A DNA stretch of 12,349 nucleotides from a bacterium (GTDB taxonomy: Bacteria > Cyanobacteriota > Vampirovibrionia > Obscuribacterales > Obscuribacteraceae): NCBI GenBank assembly GCA_030431355.1, contig JAUIJG010000138.1, positions 1 to 12,349 of the forward strand, given 5' to 3'. The notes beneath the pieces are model-generated. The model ran no database searches, had not been told where the DNA came from, and saw only the letters and a program-made list of their open reading frames with translations. Within the stretch, counting starts at the first letter, position 1. Each line of letters opens with the position of its first letter. Both the position numbers and the translations under genes were made by a program. Positions 4,785 to 12,349 of the stretch are shown in pieces.

Positions 4785-7343
4785 CTATTGCCCTGGACCA
4801 TAGTCAGTTTTGTGATAGGGCAGGCTGGTGAAAGCGTCCGGCGGCACTTCTTCGTACCTGCTATATTTGCCGGCTATCTCTGCTTCATAGAGATCGAACT
4901 TTCCTCTAAGAAGGTGGCAGTTGGCTACGATATTGACCAATCTTTCTCTTCTGCCCCCTCCGGGGAATGAAGGTGGACCGGGAGAAAATACTTCCAGCCA
5001 GGAGTTGGCCATTCTCATCGCTCCATCCACATCGCCTGTTAGATAGAGGCATTCGACATAGTCGGCAAGGTGATCGTCCACCACCATCATTTGGTTTTTG
5101 TCTCTGTAGTCGTTATCTAAAAGCGGTTGGTAGATGTTCACTGCTTTTTGATACTCACCCAGATCTTTGTAGAGCTTTGCCAGCTGTTTTTTTCGGTAAG
5201 TTCTACTTGTATTGGGACCCGGGTAGTAGATTTCTAACTGCTCCAGAAGTTTTTCGAACAGAGGAATTGCTCTGTATGCTACTCGTTCTTTCTTTTTGTG
5301 GCGCTGGTCAGAGAGCTGCTTTTGCACTTGGATCAAGGCTGTCTTTGCTCCATTCTCTTGCTTGAGAGCCAGGGCTGCGTGAAACTCAAGGGCCGCTGAT
5401 TCCAGGTCTCCTCTTTGTTCTGCTAATTTGCCCAGCTTCAGTCGATCCTCATAAGAAAGCGGATCCAGCCCGGCGGCTTTCATGGCTTCGTTCAGATTTT
5501 TCCAGCGAGAGAGTCTATGGCTGTCGCAATTGGTGTAGTGAAGGGATTTTTCAAAGAGCGCAATTTTTGCCATTGGATTTTTCGCTTCGAATGCTGAGCC
5601 GGCATAGGAATTTCCCAGGTGTCTTATGGTCAGGTCATCCCTGGCGCCTTTTTTGAAAGCCTCTTCAAAAAATCTGGTGGCACCTATATAGTCCTGGTTC
5701 TCCGATTTTTCAATTCCTTTGTCCCTGATCTTGAAGGCTTCCTGCCTCTCATCTGCTGAGTAGTAGAACGACTCGTTGTAAGCCGCTTCATTGCTTGCCA
5801 CGTAATAGTTGGCAAGATTTTGCATAACTCTTAGTTTCTCCAGTCCTGATGCCCCTGAATGGCTTATCAACTCGTAGGACTTCTCTATCTCGCTGGTGCC
5901 TCTGGTGCCCCGGTAAGGTACCAGCAAGAGGTTGTCCGACGTGAAGTTCATTTTGCCTGCGTTTAGCATGATCAAGCCTTTCGTCCGATTGTCTTTGCCC
6001 AGCTTTTCGGCAAGATCGAAGGCTCTGAGCCATAGCCCGTGGGCGTCATCACCATAGCTGTAAGCGGTTTCGGCTCTTGTAACCAGATTGTTGAAGAGGG
6101 CCTGCTTGTAGTTTGCGTCTTTGACTTTATAAATTAAAGCCGAGACAGCCAGGGTCGCAAATATACTGATGAAGAGGAGCCGTGCGTTCCTGTCGAGGTA
6201 GCGTCTCATTTTGTCTTTTCGGCAATTTGTCAGTAGTCTTTGTTTGTCAAAGTTTTCCGGGTCGCAGTCGATACTTTCTATATCAATGCCGATTTCTATG
6301 GCGCTTTTGTATCGCCTTTCCGGGTCTTTCTCCAGGCATTTGAAGATGATTTGTTCGATTAGCTGACCTTCTTCATCGCCGATAGACAGCCTGTTAATAG
6401 GTGCGGGGGTGTCATTGACGTGCTTCATTATCGTGGATATGGCGTTATTGCCTAGGAAGGGTGGATCTCCTGTGATCGCTTCATACATAACCACTCCCAG
6501 GGAGTAGATGTCGGAGCGCTGGTCATAGACCGCGCTGGTGCACTGCTCCGGGCTCATGTAGATAGGGCTGCCTATAAGTTCACCGGTTTTGGTGACTTGT
6601 TGTTCTTCCCTATCGGACTCATGAAGAATTCGAGAGATGCCGAAGTCGGCGAGTTTAGCTTTGAGTTTGCCCCTTTCGTCTTTGCTGATGATTATGTTGG
6701 AAGGTTTCAGGTCCCGGTGTAATATTTTGAACTGATGCGCGTAGCCCAGGGCCTCTGCCACCTGAGCAAAGATCACTCTGAAGTCTTCTTTTTTCAGGCA
6801 ACGATTCTCTTTTAGCAGGGATGCCAGGCTCTTTCCTTCCACCAGCTCCATAAGAATGAAAGGGACACCTTCTTTTGTTATTCCTGAATCGTATGTTGAT
6901 ACTATATATGGTGAATTGAGTGCGCGGCATGTTTTTGCTTCCTGCTCGAACCTTTTCTTGCTGGCTCTGTCTCGTAAGAGCTCTTTTCTGAGGAGCTTCA
7001 GGGCAAAGAAGCCTTCCTTTTCGATGTGTTTGACTTTGAAAACATCACCCATGCCGCCGGAACCTAAATGCTCCAGGACTTCAAAGTCTTCTACGATTTG
7101 ACCGGGTATAAGCTCGGCAGCGGTCGTGTCGACCTTGCTTTCATCGGCATGTTTTAGCTGTATAGAATTGTCGGGCTTTTTTACTAAAGGTTTTGAAGTT
7201 GAAGAGAGATGATGGTTTCTAAAGTGTCCTTCTGGTTCTTCGTCTTCTTCAATGAGCTCGGTGCTTTTTAAAACCCTGATGCTCTCTTCTTCTTTGACTT
7301 TGACTGAACGGGGTTTCCGGTTTTCTAAATTTCCTTTTGTCAT
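4785..7343 (-). CDS. Membrane Ser/Thr protein kinase with C-terminal TPR-like sensor region
   Basis: This is a eukaryotic-type (Hanks/PknB-like) protein kinase of 852 residues that transfers ATP phosphate to Ser/Thr. Residues 1-80 are a charged, probably disordered leader. The kinase domain spans about 87-358 and is complete: glycine loop GSGGMGDV (94-101), ATP-binding Lys116, helix-C Glu135, catalytic loop HRDLKPSN (209-216, Asp211), DFG (233-235), and MSPEQ (263-267) closing an activation segment with Thr251 and Thr253. One membrane helix follows (about 389-405), so the kinase faces the cytoplasm and residues 408-852 lie outside. That part is alpha-helical with TPR-like repeats, for example near 549-566, 633-660 and 717-744 (LAKLYKDLGEYQKAVNIYQP). 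There are no PASTA repeats. All catalytic residues are present, so it should be active. No strong ribosome binding site precedes the ATG. The ligand and substrates cannot be told from the sequence. Confidence 0.92.
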   Translation of the reverse strand: MTKGNLENRKPRSVKVKEEESIRVLKSTELIEEDEEPEGHFRNHHLSSTSKPLVKKPDNSIQLKHADESKVDTTAAELIPGQIVEDFEVLEHLGSGGMGDVFKVKHIEKEGFFALKLLRKELLRDRASKKRFEQEAKTCRALNSPYIVSTYDSGITKEGVPFILMELVEGKSLASLLKENRCLKKEDFRVIFAQVAEALGYAHQFKILHRDLKPSNIIISKDERGKLKAKLADFGISRILHESDREEQQVTKTGELIGSPIYMSPEQCTSAVYDQRSDIYSLGVVMYEAITGDPPFLGNNAISTIMKHVNDTPAPINRLSIGDEEGQLIEQIIFKCLEKDPERRYKSAIEIGIDIESIDCDPENFDKQRLLTNCRKDKMRRYLDRNARLLFISIFATLAVSALIYKVKDANYKQALFNNLVTRAETAYSYGDDAHGLWLRAFDLAEKLGKDNRTKGLIMLNAGKMNFTSDNLLLVPYRGTRGTSEIEKSYELISHSGASGLEKLRVMQNLANYYVASNEAAYNESFYYSADERQEAFKIRDKGIEKSENQDYIGATRFFEEAFKKGARDDLTIRHLGNSYAGSAFEAKNPMAKIALFEKSLHYTNCDSHRLSRWKNLNEAMKAAGLDPLSYEDRLKLGKLAEQRGDLESAALEFHAALALKQENGAKTALIQVQKQLSDQRHKKKERVAYRAIPLFEKLLEQLEIYYPGPNTSRTYRKKQLAKLYKDLGEYQKAVNIYQPLLDNDYRDKNQMMVVDDHLADYVECLYLTGDVDGAMRMANSWLEVFSPGPPSFPGGGRRERLVNIVANCHLLRGKFDLYEAEIAGKYSRYEEVPPDAFTSLPYHKTDYGPGQ

Positions 7344-7378
7344 GTTTGCATTGTCTTCGATAGCGGAACCAATCCCAC

Positions 7379-7406
7379 GTTATATTCATGCCGACGGGAA
7401 GTAAAG
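7379..7406 (-). promoter_or_regulatory. Possible promoter of the kinase gene
   Basis: On the minus strand TATAAC (7384-7379, five of six matches to the -10 consensus) lies 16 bases after CTTTAC (7406-7401, a weak -35). The predicted start site is close to 7372, about 28 bases before the kinase ATG. The region is shared with the divergent gene at 7551. Confidence 0.35.
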
Positions 7407-7550
7407 GGGAAAAACCCTGAATCAAAATTTCCAAACATTTTTGAAATTAGCTCTATTTTGAGACTGTGTAATTGCACATTGTTTGCCCTCTCAAAATCCT
7501 TAAGATGGAAGGATATCAAACGTTTTCCGTCCGGCGAAGGGGGTTCTCTG

Positions 7551-8213
7551 ATGACTCGTTATTTCTATTTCCTTGTTCTACTGGTTCTCTTCCTCTACTG
7601 CTGCGTCGGTGCCAGCGCCTTAGATAGTGAAAGAGTAAATGGCGCGGCTGGAAATAGCTCCGGAAACTATAAGCAGTACTGTTATGCCAGGGTCGTCTCC
7701 CATCTGCGCAGGCTCAACGGGCGTGGCTATAGTGTGGCAGGGACCGGGGTGGTTCAAAACAAAACTGATTTACTTAAGGTACAGATTGATGGAGAGTACC
7801 TGGAGGATATTCATTGTGTGATAGCCGGACTGATACAAATAGGTTTGGATGATCCTGCCAGTAAGACCCTGTGTTTCAGCCATGCTTCTTCCATATGTGC
7901 ATATGAGAGAATGCTTCTCGGTAGTGGTATTGGTTATGGTGCAGGCTTGGCGGCTGGCTCTGGTTTAAGAGTTTCGAGAGAAGAGTTGAGGCGTGCCTGG
8001 GTGCTTCTTGGCTGTTTTAGCAGTGTTATCGAAAGTGAGGGATTTGCAAAGGCTAATCGCCCGTCAGGAGTGTTTGAAAGTGCCACTCACGCGACTTTCT
8101 TCGCCCGCGAGTACAGGACTCTTGTAACCTCAGGATTGATAAAAGTGCCCACCGATTGTGGCAGATCAGGTGTTGTCACTCCTCGTCTTGCCCAGGTAAA
8201 TCGACCGCATTAG
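7551..8213 (+). CDS. Secreted six-cysteine protein, unknown function
   Basis: The product has 220 residues from the ATG at 7551, which follows AAGGGGG with 7 bases between; a longer frame from a TTG at 7458 has no ribosome binding site and would bury the signal peptide. Residues 1-23 form a classic Sec signal peptide: Arg3, a long hydrophobic core, and cleavage ASA|LD after residue 23. The cysteines at 17-18 do not fit a lipobox. The mature protein has six cysteines (44, 89, 108, 116, 155, 203), enough for three disulfides, and a Gly/Ala-rich stretch (about 124-138, GSGIGYGAGLAAGSG). Much of the rest looks helical. I do not recognise the family. It is divergent from the kinase gene and has its own intrinsic terminator, so it is a single-gene unit; whether it is functionally tied to the kinase's outer domain is open. 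Confidence 0.8.
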   Translation: MTRYFYFLVLLVLFLYCCVGASALDSERVNGAAGNSSGNYKQYCYARVVSHLRRLNGRGYSVAGTGVVQNKTDLLKVQIDGEYLEDIHCVIAGLIQIGLDDPASKTLCFSHASSICAYERMLLGSGIGYGAGLAAGSGLRVSREELRRAWVLLGCFSSVIESEGFAKANRPSGVFESATHATFFAREYRTLVTSGLIKVPTDCGRSGVVTPRLAQVNRPH

Positions 8214-8232
8214 ACAAAAAGTAGACAACACC

Positions 8233-8260
8233 AGGGCGTGACGAAACCGTCACGCCCTTT
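8233..8260 (+). terminator. Intrinsic terminator of the six-cysteine protein gene
   Basis: GGGCGTGACG (8234-8243) and CGTCACGCCC (8248-8257) form a perfect GC-rich 10-bp stem with an AAAC loop, followed by TTT. One more A-T pair can form at the base. It begins 20 bases after the stop codon at 8213. The T-run is short, but the hairpin is strong. Confidence 0.75.
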
Positions 8261-8754
8261 CGCATGCCCTTCGCAGGAAAACATTCAAACCCTTTGCTAA
8301 CCTGATTCTGGACTAAAATATCCTTCTTTCAAGAGGTGATTGGGAGTCTCCCAATTCTGCCGATCTTGCATTTTCTTAGAGTGCCAGGCGGCTGAACGCA
8401 TCTGCGCATGCTCCTTTGTTTGATTTGCTTAGAATTTCAACCACCTCCTTTCTTGAGGTCACTTCTAGTATTGATCTTGTCACCGGATTGTGCATCCTGC
8501 CGGAGAGGTATTTCAATACTGGATGCGGTGTCTAAAAAGAGAAGATGGTAGTCCCGGAGGATGAGTCTAAAAGGTAATGATTCCTGGGGATTAGATGGAT
8601 CTTTGATTAGCTAGCCTGGACTGCGAAAGTGATCTTGGAATCCGTCCCTGCGAAGGGTCTAGATGGCATCGCATATGAAGTCATTATTGTGTTGGATCTT
8701 AAACAGAACATTTAGGAAGAGCCCGATTGTTTTTGTCATGGGATAAGATGGATG
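8261..8754. other. Non-coding spacer with one small hairpin
   Basis: About 490 bases without a supportable gene. The only clear structure is a 7-bp hairpin at 8339-8355 (ATTGGGA, gtc, TCCCAAT) with no T-run. No RNA gene or repeat was recognised. Confidence 0.45.
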
Positions 8755-8770
8755 TAAGGATGTACTGCAA

Positions 8771-9091
8771 ATGTCTATCTACTACAATGTCGAAAAATGG
8801 AAGTCCGCCAACTGTGTTACCAGTGCGGCGGTGGATGTTGTTCTTGGGCACTGGCTGGTTCCGGTTCTGGCCCTTTCTCTGGTTCCTATTTTCGGGCTGC
8901 AAGCCATCATCTGGTTTTACGCCTGTTATATACCCACAGCGTTGATAGGTTTTTGCTGCTATATAGTGCATCGCTCCAGGGCGGGAGAATCTTTCGCCGG
9001 CGCTCTAAGACGAGTCCAGGTGGCACCTTTCTGGTTCCTGGGTCTTGGCCTTATGCTTTATTTCGGCCTGGTCGGATTTCTCTGGCGGTAA
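8771..9091 (+). CDS. Small three-helix membrane protein, unknown function
   Basis: A 106-residue, strongly hydrophobic protein. Three membrane segments are visible: about 22-42 (VVLGHWLVPVLALSLVPIFG), 44-65 and 86-104 (PFWFLGLGLMLYFGLVGFLW). A basic loop between the second and third (HRSRAGESFAGALRR) suggests that this loop is cytoplasmic. TAAGGA (8755-8760) lies 10 bases before the ATG, slightly far but usable. Two other frames are open over the same bases, but their products are less protein-like; this frame has a regular alternation of hydrophobic helices and polar loops. It ends 9 bases from the stop codon of the convergent oxidoreductase gene. The family is not recognised. Confidence 0.6.
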   Translation: MSIYYNVEKWKSANCVTSAAVDVVLGHWLVPVLALSLVPIFGLQAIIWFYACYIPTALIGFCCYIVHRSRAGESFAGALRRVQVAPFWFLGLGLMLYFGLVGFLWR

Positions 9092-9100
9092 GGCGGAGTT

Positions 9101-10126
9101 CTAAAACTCGATAACGATTTTGCCAAAGTGTTTTCCGGCTTTAATGTAATCGATTGCTTCGGCGGCTTTCTCAGCCGGGAAGGTCTGAGCGTCTATAACG
9201 GGCTTTATATCATTTGCTTCTATGGATCTCACCATGTTCAAGAACATCTCTTTTGAGCCCACGAAAATACCCTGAAGCCTGATTGCTTTCATCAGTAGTT
9301 TGATCGGGTCGACACCGCCCATGCCGGCCAGTACTCCGATCATGCTTATATGACCACCATACTTTATGGATTTGATTGATTTGTCTACGGTGCCTGCTCC
9401 GCCCACTTCGATAATATGATCGACACCACGTTTCTCGGTCGCCTTCAAAATGGGCTTTTCCCAATCCGGGCTTTCTTTGTAGTTGATCAGGTGGTCGGCT
9501 CCCATCGCTTTTACCCGATTGAGTTTTTCGTCGGAGCTGGAGGTTGCGAAGACTTCTGCTCCGGCTGCTTTTGCAAATTGGAGGGCGAAAATAGAAACGC
9601 CGCCGGTGCCCAGCACCAGCACCTGGTCGCCAGCTCTTACATTGCCCGCTTCAAAAAGTGAATTCCAGGCTGTCAGGGCAGCACAGGGCAGAGTGGCTGC
9701 CTGGGCTGCGGAATAACCATTTGGAGCTTTGACCAGACCATGCTCCGGGAAGATGCGTTCGGCTTGCAGTACACCGCCAATCTCTCCGCCAAGGGCTGTG
9801 GATGCCGCCTGAGCCGTTATGGAACCGGCGATCCAATCCTGAAAAAATGTCGAGCAAACAAGATCTCCTGGCTTGAACTCAGTCACTTTTTCGCCTACTT
9901 TCAAGACTTCGCCAGCACCATCTGAAAACGGTACCAGCGGTAATTTCAAATTCGGATTGTAGAGTCCGTTTGAGATAAGGAAGTCGCGATAATTTAAGGA
10001 GGCCGCTTTCATCTTAACCAGCACTTCGAAAGGACCGGGTTCGCCAACTTCAACCTCCCCGGCGGTGATTTTGTGATGATTGAACTCTGTCAGTTGGAAA
10101 GCCTTCACTCTGGTGCTTACTGTCAT
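9101..10126 (-). CDS. Zinc-independent MDR-family NAD(P)-dependent oxidoreductase
   Basis: A medium-chain dehydrogenase/reductase of 341 residues, close to the family's normal length. The N-terminal GroES-like domain (about 8-130) carries SLNYRDFLISNG (43-54) and VPFSDGAGEV (65-74). The Rossmann domain has the cofactor motif VLGTGGVSIFALQFAKAAGA (171-190), followed by ATSSSDEKL (194-202), where the second strand ends. The catalytic-zinc Cys/His positions and the four-cysteine structural zinc loop of classical alcohol dehydrogenases are missing, as in the quinone-oxidoreductase-like branch of the family (MDR7-like). It is therefore probably a cytoplasmic NADPH-dependent reductase of a quinone, enone or aldehyde; the real substrate cannot be told. 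The start is firm: AAGGAG lies 6 bases before the ATG. The gene is transcribed alone, divergent from the GT-C-like gene at 10341 and convergent with the small membrane protein gene at 8771. Confidence 0.88.
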   Translation of the reverse strand: MTVSTRVKAFQLTEFNHHKITAGEVEVGEPGPFEVLVKMKAASLNYRDFLISNGLYNPNLKLPLVPFSDGAGEVLKVGEKVTEFKPGDLVCSTFFQDWIAGSITAQAASTALGGEIGGVLQAERIFPEHGLVKAPNGYSAAQAATLPCAALTAWNSLFEAGNVRAGDQVLVLGTGGVSIFALQFAKAAGAEVFATSSSDEKLNRVKAMGADHLINYKESPDWEKPILKATEKRGVDHIIEVGGAGTVDKSIKSIKYGGHISMIGVLAGMGGVDPIKLLMKAIRLQGIFVGSKEMFLNMVRSIEANDIKPVIDAQTFPAEKAAEAIDYIKAGKHFGKIVIEF

Positions 10127-10340
10127 GGCCTGCTCCTTGCTCTGGGGTCAAATTCCCTTGCCGGGGGAAAGATTTTAACCGATCAAAATCTGCTTGTAGT
10201 CTTTACATCACAAAGAATTCTCCATCTTTCTCAGTCATTAGATTAGAAAAAGAGCTTCAGCAGGTACATTATTCATGAATGTAGTAACTATGCATCGGCT
10301 TCGTGCCGCCGTCGGATTTTAGGGTGAACTGGAAGAAGCT

Positions 10341-12158
10341 TTGAGTACTTTTCGCAACTTGAATTTCCTGCTTCCCTTCACTCTTGTGGCGCTTTTGCAT
10401 CTCGCCCATACCTTCAAGCTTGTTTCGGACATCCAGGCAAAAACCGGGGTGTCAGTGGTATATCCCATCGATGATGCCTATATCTACATGGCCATGGGTA
10501 AGAGCCTTGCCGAGTTTGGAGTATGGGGCGTAACCCGTTTTGAATTCTCCAATGCTTCCAGCGCTCACCTCTGGACCCTCATCTGTTCCGTTGCTCATCT
10601 AATCAGTTCGGGCAATGAACTCTATCCCCTTGTTCTCAATTTGATTTTCAGTCTGGGCAGTCTCGCGCTGGTAGCTTATCTTTTTGCCAGGACCGGTATG
10701 AAAACCGGTGTGGCATTTCTTGCTCTACTTCTGGTTAGCCTTTTTGCTCCCCTGGCCTGTCTGAGCGTGGTGGGAATGGAACAGTGCTTGCATATGTTTA
10801 CTGTGCTTTTGTTTGTCTTCTTTCTCACAGAGTTCCTGGCGGATCAGCCCAGGCTGAAAGCGCTTCCTCTGTACCTCTACTCCAGCGCCGTTATAACCAG
10901 TGCCACTCGATATGAATCCCTTTTCTTAATCGCCATCGGATGTTTTCTGCTTGCCTATAAGAAGCGTTTTTTAGATGCGCTGTTTCTGGGGCTTGCCGGT
11001 GCTTTGCCGGTGGTCTTATACGGTCTCTATGCCATGGGTCAGGGTTCCTATTTTTTACCGAACTCAATTTTGCTGAAAGGTAGAACCGGATTTGTCGATC
11101 ATTCAATGGGTGGACCTATATCGGCTTCGGACCTTGGTTTGATAGATTTTGTCGGGACTGAGCTGTGCGATTCCTGGTCCATGGGGCTCCTTGTTATGGT
11201 TGTCTGGATGGTGTCATCCAGAGTGGCCGGCAAGAGTCTTGAAGGGCGCCTGGGGCTGCTCAGTCGTGTTCTTTTGTTTGCTCTTGTTCCGGTGTTTTTG
11301 ACCGGGTCTCTTTTGAGTGATTGTTTTTCCACTTCAGTGAATCTTGTCCTGTCTAAAAGCAGTCATTACCTGGCTTGCGCCGTTGCTTGCTTGCTTCTTG
11401 CCCAGGGGCTTATCTGGTTTTTGAAAGCCGAGGCTCTGAGAAAGTCTGACTACTGGCTTATGATCTCGATTTTGACCATGATGATTCATCTGACCACCGC
11501 AAGAGTGAGTTGGATGTTTCGGTATGAAGCGTATTTCCTGGTGCTGGTGATGGTGGCGGTGGTTATTTCTTTGAAAGATTGGTCAGAAAAGAGTGGTGCT
11601 ATCCTGGCCGGAAGCTCTCTTAGAAGTGCTGTTATAGCTGTTGTTGTCGGTTGTCTTTTCCTCGCTCCCCGGGCGGTACAGGCAAATCTGATAACTGTTC
11701 CAGCTAGCTATGGTCTTTTCCGGCAGCAGTACCAGATGGCTCATCTGATTCCTGCTTGCATTAAGGACAGCGGTGTGGTGATCAACGATATCGGTGCAAT
11801 CTCCTTTTTTAACGACAACCTGCGCATTGTCGACCTCTTCGCGCTTGCCTCGAACGAGGTTATGGAGGCTAAGCACCGGGGCGAATTTAACCAGGCATTC
11901 ATCGCTCAAATAGCCCGGGATAAGGGCTGCGAGATGGCGGTTGTCTATGAAAGGTTCTTCAAGAAAAATGGTGGTATTCCAGAAGCCTGGCGGAAGCTGG
12001 CGGTCTGGAAAACACCAGACTCCAGACAGGGTGATGATCAGGTGGAGATTTATGCCATCGACCTGGATAAGCTGCCGGAGATAGAGAAGGGTTTGCGCAC
12101 CTACCCGGTTCCCGGTGATGTGACGGTGGATTATCTTGAGCTAGAGCAGGGTCGATAG
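10341..12158 (+). CDS. Polytopic GT-C-like membrane glycosyltransferase
   Basis: A 605-residue integral membrane protein with about ten or more hydrophobic helices, among them 9-25, 97-116, 122-146, 150-166, 192-206, 211-232, 281-293, 306-323, 343-361, 371-385, 397-410 and 427-443. After the first helix comes PIDDAYIYMAMGKSLAEFG (42-60). A DDAY acidic pair in the first outer loop is typical of GT-C glycosyltransferases, which use lipid-phosphate sugar donors. TRYES (189-193) and FRYEAYFL (393-400) are also family-like. A soluble C-terminal domain (about 445-605), probably outside, contains NDIGAISFFNDNLRIVDL (482-499), a stretch common in this group. It likely adds a sugar to an envelope glycan, lipid or protein outside the membrane; donor and acceptor are unknown. 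The start is a TTG with GGAAG 6 bases upstream; an in-frame TAG lies seven codons earlier and no ATG occurs before residue 50. Confidence 0.82.
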   Translation: MSTFRNLNFLLPFTLVALLHLAHTFKLVSDIQAKTGVSVVYPIDDAYIYMAMGKSLAEFGVWGVTRFEFSNASSAHLWTLICSVAHLISSGNELYPLVLNLIFSLGSLALVAYLFARTGMKTGVAFLALLLVSLFAPLACLSVVGMEQCLHMFTVLLFVFFLTEFLADQPRLKALPLYLYSSAVITSATRYESLFLIAIGCFLLAYKKRFLDALFLGLAGALPVVLYGLYAMGQGSYFLPNSILLKGRTGFVDHSMGGPISASDLGLIDFVGTELCDSWSMGLLVMVVWMVSSRVAGKSLEGRLGLLSRVLLFALVPVFLTGSLLSDCFSTSVNLVLSKSSHYLACAVACLLLAQGLIWFLKAEALRKSDYWLMISILTMMIHLTTARVSWMFRYEAYFLVLVMVAVVISLKDWSEKSGAILAGSSLRSAVIAVVVGCLFLAPRAVQANLITVPASYGLFRQQYQMAHLIPACIKDSGVVINDIGAISFFNDNLRIVDLFALASNEVMEAKHRGEFNQAFIAQIARDKGCEMAVVYERFFKKNGGIPEAWRKLAVWKTPDSRQGDDQVEIYAIDLDKLPEIEKGLRTYPVPGDVTVDYLELEQGR

Positions 12159-12196
12159 TCAGCCTGGCACAAATGGCTTGAGCAGTGCTTGCCCTT

Positions 12197-12349
12197 GGGG
12201 TGAATATGCCAGATTGGCATAGGATTTGGGGATTTTGTATGCCAAATTGGAATAACTGGGCTGCTCATGGGGTGAATATGCCAGATTGGCATAGGATTCG
12301 GGGGATTTGTATGCCAAATTGGCATAACTGGGCTGCACTTGGGGTGAAT
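12197..12349. repeat. 72-bp tandem repeat array with embedded palindromes, open at right edge
   Basis: Two full 72-bp units (12197-12268 and 12269-12340, 66 of 72 bases identical) are followed by the first nine bases of a third, cut by the window edge. Each unit carries two 15-base palindromes: ATGCCAGATTGGCAT (12206-12220, 12278-12292) and ATGCCAAATTGGCAT (12311-12325, with a one-base variant ending GGAAT at 12239-12253). The palindromes alternate at 33 and 39 bases. The array begins 38 bases after the stop codon of the GT-C-like gene. The unit length is a multiple of three and both strands stay open through it, so a coding repeat is possible, but binding-site or structured-RNA roles fit the palindromes as well. 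Confidence 0.85.

Noticed and set aside
7458..7550. Extended N-terminus of the six-cysteine protein from a TTG
   Set aside because: The extension has no ribosome binding site and would put 31 residues ahead of a good signal peptide; the ATG at 7551 is well supported.
8727..8945. 72-codon frame overlapping the three-helix membrane protein, and the 8797-9114 and 8699-8971 frames
   Set aside because: The 8771-9091 frame has the better hydrophobic pattern and a ribosome binding site; the others look like shadows.
12206..12325. CRISPR-like array
   Set aside because: The units are directly tandem with no variable spacers of uniform length, and no cas gene is in the window.

Overview
The window looks like chromosomal DNA of a Gram-negative-type bacterium with roughly even base composition. 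It contains a eukaryotic-type Ser/Thr kinase fused to a TPR-like sensor half, a signal peptidase I with an acidic N-terminal tail, several Sec-exported proteins of unknown function, and long AT-leaning spacers. This style suits a lineage rich in such kinases, such as non-photosynthetic Cyanobacteria (Vampirovibrionia/Obscuribacterales) or Planctomycetes-like bacteria. That placement is an impression from gene content and is not proven by any marker gene.

Layout from left to right. Positions 1-842 (minus) hold a secreted, Ser/Lys/Glu-rich low-complexity protein that runs off the left edge. Positions 1135-1629 (minus) encode a single-pass membrane protein with a CxxC pair. A long spacer from 1642 to 2610 contains one candidate 33-residue membrane miniprotein (2282-2383), a 15-bp hairpin and a terminator. 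Positions 2614-3411 (minus) encode a GC-rich, unrecognised coiled-coil protein. After a 500-base non-coding stretch, lepB (4008-4760, plus) converges on a large membrane Ser/Thr kinase (4785-7343, minus). A short secreted six-cysteine protein (7551-8213, plus) is transcribed divergently from the kinase and ends in a clear terminator. After another 500-base spacer, a three-helix membrane protein (8771-9091, plus) converges on a zinc-free MDR oxidoreductase (9101-10126, minus). A GT-C-like polytopic membrane protein (10341-12158, plus) is followed by a 72-bp tandem repeat array carrying regularly spaced palindromes, which runs off the right edge.

Most genes stand alone with their own ribosome binding sites, and I see no multi-gene operon, so functional links between neighbours are weak. 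The common theme is the cell envelope: protein export, membrane signalling, secreted proteins and membrane glycosyl transfer. I did not recognise a defence system, a mobile element or a CRISPR array. The most unusual structure is the palindromic 72-bp array at the right end, followed by the GC-rich orphan gene at 2614-3411.
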